58,709 bases of DNA from WHSP01 sp964424945 (GTDB lineage: Bacteria; Gemmatimonadota; Gemmatimonadetes; Longimicrobiales; Longimicrobiaceae). Each line of letters begins with the position of its first letter. Within the stretch, counting starts at the first letter, position 1. A program made the position numbers and the translations under genes. The stretch spans positions 1 through 58,709 of the forward strand of contig CAYRLB010000007.1 of the NCBI GenBank assembly GCA_964424945.1, given 5' to 3'. Shown one piece after another: positions 37,014 through 46,721 of this stretch. The notes beneath the pieces were generated by a model that made no database searches, was not told the origin of the DNA, and saw nothing but the letters and a program-made list of their open reading frames with translations.

Positions 37014-38060
37014 ATGACCGTGCCTAACAGGATTCGTGCAGCAGAGCACCCGACCGCCCGCATCCTCATCGTGGATGACGAACCCGCCAACGTTCGCCTC
37101 CTCGAACGGATTCTTGGGCTTAGTGGTTACGCCGCCCTAACCACGACCAATGATTCCCGGCAGGTAATGGCGCTGATCGATGAGGTCGAGCCTGACCTGA
37201 TCCTGCTCGATCTGCACATGCCCTATGTCGATGGCTTTGCGCTGATCGAAGAGATCTCGGCATCAACCGCTCCCGACGATTTCCTGCCGATTCTGATGCT
37301 GACGGGAGACGTCACGGATTTCGCCCGGGAGCGCGCTCTGTCCACCGGTGCGATGGACTTCCTCACCAAGCCGCTCCATGCCCCGGAGGTCACACTGAGG
37401 GTTCACAACCTCCTCGCCACCCGCTTTCTCCACAAGAAGCTGCAGCACCAGAATGAGAATCTCGAGAAGCTGGTCGGCGAGCGCACTCGGGAGCTGGAGA
37501 ACGCGCGATATGAGGTGCTCGAACGCCTGACCCAGGCTGCCGAATTCAGGGATGACGACACCGGAAAACATACGCGGCGAGTAGGCGAGGACGCGGCCAG
37601 CATCGCACGAATTCTGGGGCTTGACGATGCGGAGACGGAATTGATCCGGAGGGCTGCCCCGCTCCACGACATCGGGAAGATCGCCATTCCCGACGCAATC
37701 CTTCTCAAGCCGGGGCCGCTTACACCTGAGGAGTTCGAGGTGATGAAGACCCACACCACTCTCGGCGCCAATATTCTGACGGAAGGGAGATCAGCTCTGA
37801 TTCGCCTGGCGGAACAGATTGCCCTTGCCCACCATGAACGGTGGGACGGGAAGGGCTACCCCCGAGCGCTGGGCGGAGACGAAATTCACATAGCCGCCAG
37901 GATCGTGGCCCTCGCTGACTTTCACGATGCGCTTTCCCATGCGCGACCCTATCGGAAGGCGTGGGATCAGAAGGATATCTGGGCGGAAATCGAACGCGAA
38001 CGGGGGAAACACTTCGAGCCGAAGGTGGTGGAAGCCTTCAAGGAGATCAAGCTGGGATAG
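37014..38060 (+). CDS. Response regulator with HD-GYP domain (c-di-GMP phosphodiesterase)
   Basis: 348 aa from ATG 37014; the frame is open to 36909. Receiver 1-130: DD pair in LIVDDEPAN, Asp66 (LILLDLHMP), Lys119 (LTKPL). A coiled-coil linker (LLATRFLHKKLQHQNENLEK) leads to HD-GYP 165-345 with HTRRVG, His218-Asp219 (LHDIGKIAIPD), HHERWDGKGYP and RIVALADFHDALSHARPYRK. All metal-binding residues of the RpfG-type phosphodiesterase appear present. It should lower c-di-GMP when phosphorylated. Only recognisable enzymatic output of the kinase island. Confidence 0.93.
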   Translation: MTVPNRIRAAEHPTARILIVDDEPANVRLLERILGLSGYAALTTTNDSRQVMALIDEVEPDLILLDLHMPYVDGFALIEEISASTAPDDFLPILMLTGDVTDFARERALSTGAMDFLTKPLHAPEVTLRVHNLLATRFLHKKLQHQNENLEKLVGERTRELENARYEVLERLTQAAEFRDDDTGKHTRRVGEDAASIARILGLDDAETELIRRAAPLHDIGKIAIPDAILLKPGPLTPEEFEVMKTHTTLGANILTEGRSALIRLAEQIALAHHERWDGKGYPRALGGDEIHIAARIVALADFHDALSHARPYRKAWDQKDIWAEIERERGKHFEPKVVEAFKEIKLG

Positions 38061-38191
38061 GCTCATCATCCTGACCCGACGGACTTCGCAGCTGTTGGAC
38101 GATCCGCTTCCCTCCGTCCTCTCGCCGCTCCGCCCATCTTCCCATCTCCCATCTCCGAACGAAAAGAACCCGGACTTCTGCTCTCTTCAGC

Positions 38192-38653
38192 TCAGCTCCC
38201 CGGCGTGATGAGCCGATCCTGCAGAACCCGGTTCGTCCTCAGCAGCCGGAGATGCAGAAATCGAATCCGGAGAAGATTGCGCACACGGAGCAGTACTTCC
38301 ACGGGATCGAATGGCTTCGTCACGTAGTCGCTCGCACCGATGTCCAGGGCGCGGTTCCGGGAATCGCTGGTCACATCCGCCGTCAGCACGAGGACCGGGG
38401 GCTGTTCCCGTGTCTGTAGCTGCTGTACGTGGGTAAGAATCGCGAACCCGTCGGGCGAGGGCATGTGAAGGTCGAGGAGCACCAGATCCACACCTGGCCA
38501 GACATCTCCATCGAACAGCCTCCTGGATTCGGTGAGACCGATCACATTGGTGTACCCTTCCCGCTGGAGAATTCGTTCGAGCAACCGGACATTGGCCTTC
38601 TCATCGTCGAGAACAATGATCTTTGCCTCGCGAGGCGTACTCTCAGCGGCCAT
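38192..38653 (-). CDS. Stand-alone receiver protein
   Basis: 153 aa, a single receiver: Asp16-Asp17 (VLDDEKAN), Asp61 (LVLLDLHMPSPDG), Lys113 (VTKPF), then a helical tail RNLLRIRFLHLRLL. No output domain, so it probably acts by protein contact or as a phosphate shuttle. Its tail matches the linker following the receivers of the HD-GYP protein and the REC-GAF kinase, pointing to common ancestry. Confidence 0.92.
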   Translation of the reverse strand: MAAESTPREAKIIVLDDEKANVRLLERILQREGYTNVIGLTESRRLFDGDVWPGVDLVLLDLHMPSPDGFAILTHVQQLQTREQPPVLVLTADVTSDSRNRALDIGASDYVTKPFDPVEVLLRVRNLLRIRFLHLRLLRTNRVLQDRLITPGS

Positions 38654-38749
38654 CCGTCAGCTTCTCCCGTATGCAGCGTGCATATAGCAGGTACGTTCGG
38701 CTCGTGGGTGGGTTTACTGGACCGGCTGCATCGATTCCTTTGATGTTCG

Positions 38750-39148
38750 TCATCGGGCCGCCTTCAGCAATGCGACGAGTTCTTCGGAAGTCAGGTCGCC
38801 GAGGGCCGCGTCGCGCGGCATAAGGGTCGAGAAGTTGGAGACGGCGTTCCTGAACGTAACCCAGGTAGAGCTGTCTTCCCGTAGGCTCGCGAATTCAACA
38901 CCGATCAGCCAGCGGACCCCGTCCAGGTCCTCCCACGTCCGGTAAACCGGGTGACGCGCCGCCTCGAGGATGTCGCCACCTTCACGAGCATCCACCCACG
39001 TCTTCATCTCATCATGGTTACGCTTCGCATGTTTGAAGGACAGCATGACTCCATCATTGCTGGGGACCGCCGTCCAGTACCAGCGTCCCGAAGACAACTC
39101 GATGAAGCCACTATCCGCCGGGCCAAATCCTGAAGTCCGCTTTTCCAA
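38750..39148 (-). CDS. Small hypothetical protein, start uncertain
   Basis: 132 aa from a TTG at 39148, no family recognised. Soluble, Trp-rich (SGRWYWTAVPS, RTWEDLDGVRWLIGVEF). Protein-like sequence (RTFVWETGTSYDSA) continues upstream of the TTG until an in-frame TAG at 39191-39193, with no ATG or GTG between, so the N-terminus may be lost or a sequence error may be present. It lies between the REC-GAF kinase and the stand-alone receiver on the same strand and may belong to that unit. Confidence 0.5.
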   Translation of the reverse strand: MEKRTSGFGPADSGFIELSSGRWYWTAVPSNDGVMLSFKHAKRNHDEMKTWVDAREGGDILEAARHPVYRTWEDLDGVRWLIGVEFASLREDSSTWVTFRNAVSNFSTLMPRDAALGDLTSEELVALLKAAR

Positions 39149-39291
39149 GGCACTGTCGTATGACGTTCCGGTTTCCCAGACGAAGGTCCGCTACCGAAGC
39201 GGCTTTCGCCTCGGGAGGGCAAGTATTACATCGGGTGCAGGAGCGGTGCCGCCGCGCCGCTGAGTGGGCGCCACGTATACCGCTGCCCCCC

Positions 39292-41076
39292 TCACTGCGT
39301 CTTCTGCCCCACCTCACCCTCCCCCTCCCCCACCATGGACGACGCTCCCGCCGGAGCACCGCTGAAGACAGGGGCCTCTGCATCTGCGGATACCGCGTCG
39401 GCGGATGTTGCACCCATGGCAATGGGAAGGGTAAAGTGGAAGGCAGTACCTGCGCCAACCTCGCTCTCGACCCAGACGCGACCATGATGGGCTTCGACAA
39501 TTCCCTGCACGATCGAAAGCCCCAGGCCGATACCCCTTCGATCGCCCTCATGGGCCTGCCAGAGCCGACCGAAAACGTGTGAGATCTGCTCCGGCGGTAT
39601 TCCCGGCCCCGTATCGATAACGCTGAACTTCAGCTCATCTCCGAGCACTTCGCAATCGATTCGGACGGCGCCTCCTTCCGGCGTGAACTTTATCGCGTTG
39701 CCGAGGAGATTGGAGAAAACCTGAAGGATTCGCGCCGGATCGAGCATCACCAGCGGGTGGTTGCGATCGATCTCAGCCGATAGCGCGACATTCCGGGACC
39801 CCGCCAGCGGCGTCAGCATCGCAATCGCTTCGGCGATGACTGACGCCGCCGAATGCGGGACCGCCTCGACGTTGAGTTTACCCGACCGGATACGGGTGAC
39901 GTCCAGCAGATCCTCGATCAGCCGCTGCATCCGATCGGCAGCCCGACCGACGAGCTCTGCCGAGCGCCGCTGGGCATCCGTGGCGGCTTCCTCGAGGAGC
40001 ATCGTGGCACCCATCTTCACCGTGCTCAGCGGATTCCGCAGATCATGAGCAACGATGGCGAGAAGCTCGTCCCGGGCGCTGGTCGCCTGCTGTGCCTGAT
40101 CGAAAAGGCGCGCGTTCTCGATCGTCAGCGCAGCCCGACGCGCGATTTCGATGGCGAGCTCCAGATCCGGCAGATCGTACCGCCGATCCCCTGTGTAAGC
40201 AATTATGAGCGATCCGTGGATCTCCCGAGTTGCCTGGATCGGCACGGAAACGAGCGAGCGCGGGCCGAGCTTCTCGACCGCACGTCGGTGTTCCTCATCC
40301 GCCGTGACCATGGCGATCATCTCGGGTGTCACTTCCTGTGCGAGCGTCCGCCTTCCTTGGACGAGTGCCGTCAGCAGCGGGTGATCGGAGGGGAGTCGGC
40401 TCGCGTCCGCATAGTGAGCGCCGCGCAGGAGAGGCTCCAGCGATGGATCCCGATGTGTCAGTCCTACCCGCTCAATGGTGCCATCCTTCTTCGGAACATC
40501 GACGACACAGTAGTCGGCGATGGCCGGAACGAGCGTGGAGCAGAGCGCCGCGAGCGTCGTGTGGTAGTCGAAGGAGCTGCTCAGCACCTGACTCGCCGCC
40601 GCAAGCGTCGCCGTCCGCAGCCCGGCCTCCTCCGCTTCTCTCCGAGCCGCGCGCTGATCCTCATGAAGGAAGCGGGTCTGGAGCAGGTTGCGGATCCGCA
40701 GCCCGACTTCGGTGAGATCGAGCGGCTTCGTGAGGAAGTCTCTGGCACCCCCGGAAAGCGCGCGTCGCTTCGTCTGCTCGGTGACATCGGCGGTCAGGAC
40801 GAGGACCGGAAGATATTCCTCGGCCGGGACGCGTTCGCTGAGCAGCTCCAGGATCTTCAGCCCATCGACCCACGGCATGTGAAGATCGAGTAGAATCAGA
40901 TCGGGCCGAAGTTCATCGACCATCCGCAGGACTTCGCGCGGATCGGTGATCCCCGTCACCCGCCGGTAGCCATCGTCCGCGAGACAGCCGGCAAGCAGGT
41001 CTACGTTCGCCTGTTCATCATCCACGAGCAGAATGACCGCATCCCGTAAGTCTCGGTTCAGCATGGGTTCACCCAC
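39292..41076 (-). CDS. REC-GAF histidine kinase
   Basis: 594 aa with the receiver first: Asp19-Asp20 (LLVDDEQAN), Asp64 (LILLDLHMPWVDG), Lys117 (LTKPLD), followed by LLQTRFLHEDQRAARREAEE as linker. GAF about 160-325, HisKA with His344 (AHDLRNPLST, the HDLRNP variant), HATPase (NLLGNAIKFT, DTGPGIPP, GIGLGLSIV). The tail (about 555-594) is low complexity. ATG 41076 overlaps the upstream kinase gene by 8 bp; ATG 41064 is an alternative start. An N-terminal receiver suggests it is driven by the adjacent hybrid kinase. Confidence 0.92.
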   Translation of the reverse strand: MGEPMLNRDLRDAVILLVDDEQANVDLLAGCLADDGYRRVTGITDPREVLRMVDELRPDLILLDLHMPWVDGLKILELLSERVPAEEYLPVLVLTADVTEQTKRRALSGGARDFLTKPLDLTEVGLRIRNLLQTRFLHEDQRAARREAEEAGLRTATLAAASQVLSSSFDYHTTLAALCSTLVPAIADYCVVDVPKKDGTIERVGLTHRDPSLEPLLRGAHYADASRLPSDHPLLTALVQGRRTLAQEVTPEMIAMVTADEEHRRAVEKLGPRSLVSVPIQATREIHGSLIIAYTGDRRYDLPDLELAIEIARRAALTIENARLFDQAQQATSARDELLAIVAHDLRNPLSTVKMGATMLLEEAATDAQRRSAELVGRAADRMQRLIEDLLDVTRIRSGKLNVEAVPHSAASVIAEAIAMLTPLAGSRNVALSAEIDRNHPLVMLDPARILQVFSNLLGNAIKFTPEGGAVRIDCEVLGDELKFSVIDTGPGIPPEQISHVFGRLWQAHEGDRRGIGLGLSIVQGIVEAHHGRVWVESEVGAGTAFHFTLPIAMGATSADAVSADAEAPVFSGAPAGASSMVGEGEGEVGQKTQ

Positions 41077-43915
41077 TCCCGGGTAAGAAGCGGTCGATCG
41101 TTTCGAGGAAGTCTCCGACGTCGAGCGGCTTGGTGAGATAGGCCGCCGCGCCGGCGCTCGTCAGCCTGTCGAGTGTGGCCGGTGTCGCGTCGGCGCTCAC
41201 CACGACCACCGGGGTGCGGGCGGTCCGCGGATCGGACATCAGCCTCCGGAGGACCTCGTCACCCCGCAGATCGGGTAGATGCATGTCGAGCAGAATGAGC
41301 TCGGGACGCTTTTCGATCGCCATCAGGAGCCCCAGCTTCCCCTGGACTGCGGAAAGCAGCCTGATCTCAGGTCGGTCCGTAAGGATCGTCTCGATCAGCG
41401 CGAGGTTCGGGAGGTTGTCCTCGATATAGAGAATCGTCGCGGGGGGCCGCGTTACGGCCGCCGGATCGGGGTCGCCCTTCCTGACCAGGGATCCCCCTGC
41501 ACCCACCACCGGGCTCCCAGCCCTCGCGAGCTCGACCCAGAAGGTGCTTCCCTCTCCCGGCGTCGTCTCGAGAAGAAGCCGTCCGCCCATCGCTTCGGTC
41601 AGCCGCTGAGAAAGCGCCAGGCCCAGCCCTGTCCCTTCAACACCCGCCTGCTCCGCACCCAGCCTCTCGAAAGGCACGAAGAGCCGATCGACCTTGTCCG
41701 CCGGGATCCCTTCACCCGTATCCTGCACCCCGATCTGCACGACGGCTCGCCCGTCCTCGTCGACGATCTGCCGTGAGAGAATCACGACCTTTCCCTGCGG
41801 CCGGTTGTACTTGATACCATTCGACAGGAGGTTCAGCAGCACCTGCACCAGCCGCTGTCGGTCTGCCTGAACGAACAGATCCACATCGACGAAGCTCTCC
41901 TCGATCCTGAGGTTCCGCTCCACCGCCATCGGCAGGATGAAGGCACGCGCCTCCTGGATGACCGTGACAACGCGCACCGGCTCCACCGAGATGTTCTGCC
42001 GCCCCGCTTCGATCCGCGCTATCTCGAGTACCTCGTTGATCAGATTCAGCAGGTGCCGGCCGGCTTTGAGGATGTGTTCGACGCTCTTTCTCTGATCGGG
42101 CGGGAGATCCTTCCGCTCCAGTAGCTGACCGAAGCCCAGGATGCTGTTCATCGGGGTGCGCAGTTCGTGGCTCATCCGGGAGAGGAATTCGCTCTTTGCC
42201 CTGTTCGCCTGCTCCGCCTCTTCCTTCGCCGCCTGCAGTTCATCTTCGTAGCGCTTCCGATCCGTCACATCACGACTGTTGATGATCGCGCCCTCGGCCG
42301 CCGAATTCGAGAGGATGGTCCTCGCCCGCGCCTCGAGAACACGCCATGACCCGTCCTTGTGCCGGTACCGGAACTCCACCGAGCGGGTGAGGCCGGGGTT
42401 CCGCATCACGTCTCTGAGCGCATCCCTGCAGGCGAGCGCGTCATCCGGATGCATGCGGTCGAAGGCACTCGTCCCGATCAACTCGTCGGGCGAGTACCCC
42501 AGGACGTACTTGATCGAAGGACTCTGATAGCGGTTGATGCCGTCCGGGCCGAGGATCGTTGCGACGTCCGACGAGTTCTCGATGAGCTTCCGGAACTGCT
42601 CCTCGCTACTGCGCAGCGCCTGCTCCGCACGATGTCGCTCGGTGATGTCACGCACGACCGTGATGACCTGTTCGGCACCGAGCGGAAGCATCCGGACCTC
42701 GAAATGCCGGGGCCCGTCTTCGAAAAGCTGCGAGTACTCCAGGCGACTGAAGCCATTTTGCGAGCCCGCGACCTCCCGCAGCCCTGCCTCGAACTCCGCC
42801 CGGATGCCCTCCGGAAGAAGGTCGTGTATGCGCTGACCGAGGTAGGCATTATCCGGAAGAACCAGCGATGATTCACGGCCCGAGCGGTGATCGAGGATCT
42901 GCCCATCCGGGGCGAGCCTGAAATAGAGATCGGGGAGGGCGAGGAAAACGGCTTCGAGCTCCGCCGACCGCCGCTTCAACTCCTCCTCGGCGCGTTCACG
43001 GATCGCGATCTCCCCCTCGAGCACCCGGTTCGTCTCGGCGAGCTGCGAGGTCCGCTCGGCAACCACGACCTCCAGATTCTCGTGGGATTCCTTGAGCACC
43101 GCCTCCGCCCGCCGCACCGCTTCATCCGCCCGACGGCGTTCCGAGATGTCGCGGAAGCTCCAGACCCGACCCACCACCTTGTCGCCGATCCGCTGCGGAA
43201 GGGAGTAGCGCTCGAACGCACGGCCGTCGTGGAATTCCAGGACGTCGAAACTCTCCGAAAAGGGATTCGCATACAGCTCGCGGACCTTCGATACGAACAC
43301 CTCCGGCTCGGCAAGCTGCTTGAGAACGTGCGCGATCGCCCGCTCATCGTCGGCCGATTCGATCACATCTTCCGGGATCCCCCACATCTCAACGAACTTT
43401 CTGTTGAATGTCGAGATCCGCCCGACCGCGTCGACCACGAGGATGCCATCCGCCGTCGACTCGAGGGTCGCTCGCAGCAGTGACAGCGTCTGGCCCTGGG
43501 CCTCGGCCGCCCTTCGTCGTGCCGTGATATCCACGCCGACGGCGATAACGGCAGTGATGGAACCATCGGGGCCGCGCATCGGCGAATAGCGGGACTCGAA
43601 GACAATGCCCGCGACCTCCCTTACGACCGTCACCTCCTCACCCCCCAGAGCCCGCCGATGATCATTCAGGATCTCGGGAATATCGCCATACAGCTCCTGA
43701 ATCGTCCGACCGACAAGCTGGCCCGATTCCAGGCCAAGCTGCGCAAGCCCGCCGCCCTCCGAGAAGGTGATCGTCCCGCTCTGGTCCACGACCCAGAGGA
43801 CGAAGGATGCGCTGCTGAGGACCGAGCGAAGCCGCGCCTCGCTCTCGTGCAGGGCACGAAGCATCTCTTCGGGACCGAGATCCGCGAGGTTGCGGGTAGT
43901 TGGGCTATCGGCCAT
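41069..43915 (-). CDS. Multi-PAS hybrid histidine kinase with C-terminal receiver
   Basis: 948 aa, cytoplasmic, largest kinase of the island. Four PAS domains (about 25-135, 145-260, 320-428, 435-555) with a coiled coil at 262-320; HisKA His583 (MSHELRTPMNSILGF); HATPase (NLLSNGIKYN, DTGEGIP, EGTGLGLALS); receiver with YIEDN, Asp877 (LILLDMHLPD) and Lys929 (LTKPL). First gene of its unit, translationally coupled to the REC-GAF kinase. Divergent from the WYL regulator. Confidence 0.93.
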   Translation of the reverse strand: MADSPTTRNLADLGPEEMLRALHESEARLRSVLSSASFVLWVVDQSGTITFSEGGGLAQLGLESGQLVGRTIQELYGDIPEILNDHRRALGGEEVTVVREVAGIVFESRYSPMRGPDGSITAVIAVGVDITARRRAAEAQGQTLSLLRATLESTADGILVVDAVGRISTFNRKFVEMWGIPEDVIESADDERAIAHVLKQLAEPEVFVSKVRELYANPFSESFDVLEFHDGRAFERYSLPQRIGDKVVGRVWSFRDISERRRADEAVRRAEAVLKESHENLEVVVAERTSQLAETNRVLEGEIAIRERAEEELKRRSAELEAVFLALPDLYFRLAPDGQILDHRSGRESSLVLPDNAYLGQRIHDLLPEGIRAEFEAGLREVAGSQNGFSRLEYSQLFEDGPRHFEVRMLPLGAEQVITVVRDITERHRAEQALRSSEEQFRKLIENSSDVATILGPDGINRYQSPSIKYVLGYSPDELIGTSAFDRMHPDDALACRDALRDVMRNPGLTRSVEFRYRHKDGSWRVLEARARTILSNSAAEGAIINSRDVTDRKRYEDELQAAKEEAEQANRAKSEFLSRMSHELRTPMNSILGFGQLLERKDLPPDQRKSVEHILKAGRHLLNLINEVLEIARIEAGRQNISVEPVRVVTVIQEARAFILPMAVERNLRIEESFVDVDLFVQADRQRLVQVLLNLLSNGIKYNRPQGKVVILSRQIVDEDGRAVVQIGVQDTGEGIPADKVDRLFVPFERLGAEQAGVEGTGLGLALSQRLTEAMGGRLLLETTPGEGSTFWVELARAGSPVVGAGGSLVRKGDPDPAAVTRPPATILYIEDNLPNLALIETILTDRPEIRLLSAVQGKLGLLMAIEKRPELILLDMHLPDLRGDEVLRRLMSDPRTARTPVVVVSADATPATLDRLTSAGAAAYLTKPLDVGDFLETIDRFLPGSG

Positions 43916-44353
43916 GAGTCTGAAAGGAGGAAGTCACGCAGGTGACCGGATGGAAGCCGAACGAGGACCCGACGTTCGTGTACCTGTGCTGCCGCGGAAC
44001 GAACCCGGCCGGACCAGCACTGCGAGCGATAGCGTGGGGAGGGATCACCGACAAGTTAATACGGGAACCGGCTTCCAAACAGGTTCTCAGAGTCCAGATC
44101 GGGGCCGGCCACCCCATCCCTTTGTGCCCACGGTACAGGATCGCCCCGGGCTGACAGAAGGAGGCAAATCAGGGCCGGGGCGCAGGCGGGTTTCTGGCTT
44201 CTTGCCGCGGGTTCCGGCACTTGATCCCCTCTCAACAGCCTCATTGTCACACCTACGGATTATCTTCGGTTTCGCAGCGCACTCGTTGCGACCGCGGCGC
44301 GTGGAAGCCTATGATCACCGCGCCCCATGACGACCTTCACGACAAAACGTGTC
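43916..44353. other. Divergent intergenic region, kinase versus WYL regulator
   Basis: About 440 bp without a supportable gene or a clear promoter motif; it separates the signalling island from the DNA-processing cluster. Confidence 0.4.
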
Positions 44354-45457
44354 ATGTCCGAGCACATCTCCAAGACTCAGCGCTGGCTGGACCTGATCGC
44401 GCTTCTGCTCCGGAACCGGCGAATACCGGCTTCGGTGGATGAGATCATGGAGCAGATTCCGGCATACGCGCGACAATGGGAGGATGGCGACGAGAAGGCG
44501 CGCACGTCCGTACGGCGAACTTTCGAACGGGACAAGGACGAGCTGCGGGGGCTCGGCATCCCGATAGAAAGCGTCAGCTACAGTCTCAACTACGGGCATG
44601 AGACCATCGAAGGATACCGGATCCGGCAGACCGACTTCTATCTTCCCTATCTGAGGATTCTGGGAGAAGCGAGCGAGAAGCCGAATCAGGTTCGCGGGCT
44701 GAGTTCTGTCGATCTCTCGCCCGAAGATGCCGCGATCGCCGTCGACGCACTGCGGCGCATCGCCGAGGTCCCCGACTTCCCCTTTGTTGCGGAAGCTCGC
44801 TCCGCCCTCGCGAAGATCTCCTTCGATATCGATATCGAACAGTTCCCTGCAACGCCCGCGATACAGCTTCGGGCCCCCGGTACCGGCGACATCCTCGAGC
44901 GTCTGCAGCCCTTCTCTGATGCGCTTCTGAGCGGCAAGCGTGTCGCCTTCCGGTATCATGGAATAAGGCGTGACGAACCAACCGATCGAACGGTCGAGCC
45001 GTACGCCCTCTTTCTGCACCGCGAGTGGTATCTCGTGGGGCGCGACGTGGATGCGGATGGACTGCGGACCTTCCGGGTGAGCCGCACCGAACGACCTGTT
45101 CCGAATTCGCGCAAACCGAAGGCGCGCGACTATGAGATACCAACGGATTTCGATGTTCGCGACTACCTGGAACGTCGCCCCTGGGAACTGGGCAACGAAC
45201 CGCCCACGACGGCCGAGGTTCTCTTCCGCTTCCCACACTCCCTCCTGGCGGAGCGCAATGGCGAGGGCGAGCTCGTGGAGACGCGTGCGGATGGCAGCTC
45301 GGTGCGACGCTTCAAGGTAACCGATCCGGGTCCTTTCCTCCGGTGGATCCTTTCGCTCGCCGGAGAGGCCGAAATTCTGGAGCCTGTCGAGCTTCGCGAT
45401 GCAGGTCGCCGCCTGGCCGATTCCGTCATAGACCTTTACCGCGATGGTCATGGCTGA
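44354..45457 (+). CDS. WYL-domain transcriptional regulator, PafB type
   Basis: 367 aa from ATG 44354 (MSEHISKTQRWLDLIALLL); ATG 44327 is an alternative. N-terminal winged helix (about 1-85, RIPASVDEIMEQIPAYARQW ... SVRRTFERDKDELRGLGIPI), WYL domain (about 190-275, VAFRYHGI ... LHREWYLVGRDVDADGLRTF), then a WCX-like C-terminal domain. This is the PafB arrangement; PafBC activates DNA-damage genes in mycobacteria. The second WYL gene overlaps its end by 14 bp. Confidence 0.88.
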   Translation: MSEHISKTQRWLDLIALLLRNRRIPASVDEIMEQIPAYARQWEDGDEKARTSVRRTFERDKDELRGLGIPIESVSYSLNYGHETIEGYRIRQTDFYLPYLRILGEASEKPNQVRGLSSVDLSPEDAAIAVDALRRIAEVPDFPFVAEARSALAKISFDIDIEQFPATPAIQLRAPGTGDILERLQPFSDALLSGKRVAFRYHGIRRDEPTDRTVEPYALFLHREWYLVGRDVDADGLRTFRVSRTERPVPNSRKPKARDYEIPTDFDVRDYLERRPWELGNEPPTTAEVLFRFPHSLLAERNGEGELVETRADGSSVRRFKVTDPGPFLRWILSLAGEAEILEPVELRDAGRRLADSVIDLYRDGHG

Positions 45458-46421
45458 CCGAATAACTGCTGAGAAGCAGCTTGCAAGAATTCTCCAGCTC
45501 ATCCCCCACGCCGTCCGCAGCAAGGGTGCGTCGCTGAGCGATCTGGCGGCCATCGTCGGAGGCAGCGAGCAGGAGGTCGTGCGCGATCTCGAGGAGGTTT
45601 ATACCCGCGCCTTCTATCAGCCGGCGGGTTCGGCGGACGATGTACAGATCGCGATCGAAGCCGACCGGGTGAGCGTCTGGACACCGGGCGCCTTCGTTCG
45701 TCCTGTGCGCCTGAGTCCTCAGGAATCGATTGCTGCGGCCCTCGCCCTCCGTGTCGTCGCGACGGAGAGCCCGGACGCGCCGGAGGCGATGTCCTCCCTG
45801 GCAGATCGGCTCAATGCCTCCCTGCTCGACCGCAGCGCCGACGAGGCTCGTCATTATGGCGTCCCCTCGGAAGCGATTTCGGCCGGTGCGCCCCACGACG
45901 CCATCGCGTCCGGCGCGCGGGAACGGCGGAGCTGCTGCATCGACTATCTGAAACCGGGAGCGGCCGAGCCGGAAAGGCGCCACATCGATCCATACGCGCT
46001 CGTTCACGCCGGTGGTCGCTGGTACGTCATCGCGCAGTGCCACCGGAACGGTGCGATCCGAGTGTTCAGGCTCGATCGGATGTTGAGGGCCGAGGTTGAC
46101 GGCGCGACCTTTGAAATCCCCGGGGATTTCAAACCTACCGACTATATCGCCGAGGGCCGCGTCTTCCGTGGCCAGGATCTCGAAACGGCTACGGTGCGGT
46201 ACTCCGCGAAGATCGCACGCGCGATAACCGAGGCCGGGCCGGTGACCCCCCTGGATGACGGGAGCGTGATCGTCCGTTACGCCGTGGCCGATCGTGGCTG
46301 GCTCGTTCGGCACATCCTGGAGCATGGCGTTGACGCGGTGGTCCTCGACCCGCCCGAGATCCGTGCGCTCGTCGTCGAGGCAGCGGGCGCTATCGGCGGT
46401 TTCCCTTCTCCGGAGGGGTGA
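45444..46421 (+). CDS. WYL-domain transcriptional regulator, PafC type
   Basis: 325 aa from ATG 45444 (ATG 45450 possible). Winged-helix region (LARILQLIPHAVRSKGASLS), WYL domain (about 155-215, RRHIDPYALVHAGGRWYVIA then IRVFRLDRM) and a WCX-like C-terminal domain. Tandem PafB-PafC-like pair, probably acting as a heterodimer. Located 300 bp upstream of the AddB/AddA-like genes on the same strand, which suggests control of recombinational repair. Confidence 0.88.
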   Translation: MVMADRITAEKQLARILQLIPHAVRSKGASLSDLAAIVGGSEQEVVRDLEEVYTRAFYQPAGSADDVQIAIEADRVSVWTPGAFVRPVRLSPQESIAAALALRVVATESPDAPEAMSSLADRLNASLLDRSADEARHYGVPSEAISAGAPHDAIASGARERRSCCIDYLKPGAAEPERRHIDPYALVHAGGRWYVIAQCHRNGAIRVFRLDRMLRAEVDGATFEIPGDFKPTDYIAEGRVFRGQDLETATVRYSAKIARAITEAGPVTPLDDGSVIVRYAVADRGWLVRHILEHGVDAVVLDPPEIRALVVEAAGAIGGFPSPEG

Positions 46422-46721
46422 AGGCTTTTTCGGCGGGCGGGTGAAACGCGGCTGTCAGAGGGAGGAGGTATCTTGTCGGAAGCCCTCGTCCTTCTCCACT
46501 GTGAGCCAGGATGTTGCTCGTTACCAGATGCTTCGCGTTCCCCGGCCCTCGTTCTTCGCCGCTTGCAGCCGCCGGATCACCGGCCCCCTCCTCATCCGCT
46601 GCCTGCAGAGCCAGGCGGCGGCTCGGTTTCTCGTGCGAGGAATGAGCTACACCTACCCCCGGTGGTCTTCCTCTGTACGGTGCTTCGATGGAACACCGAC
46701 AAAAACTGTAATCGCTCATCA
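46422..46721. other. 300-bp leader before the helicase-nuclease genes
   Basis: The AddB-like frame is open through this stretch, but the residues look non-coding and the protein family begins at 46722. A promoter responsive to the WYL pair could lie here; I see no recognisable operator. Confidence 0.4.
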
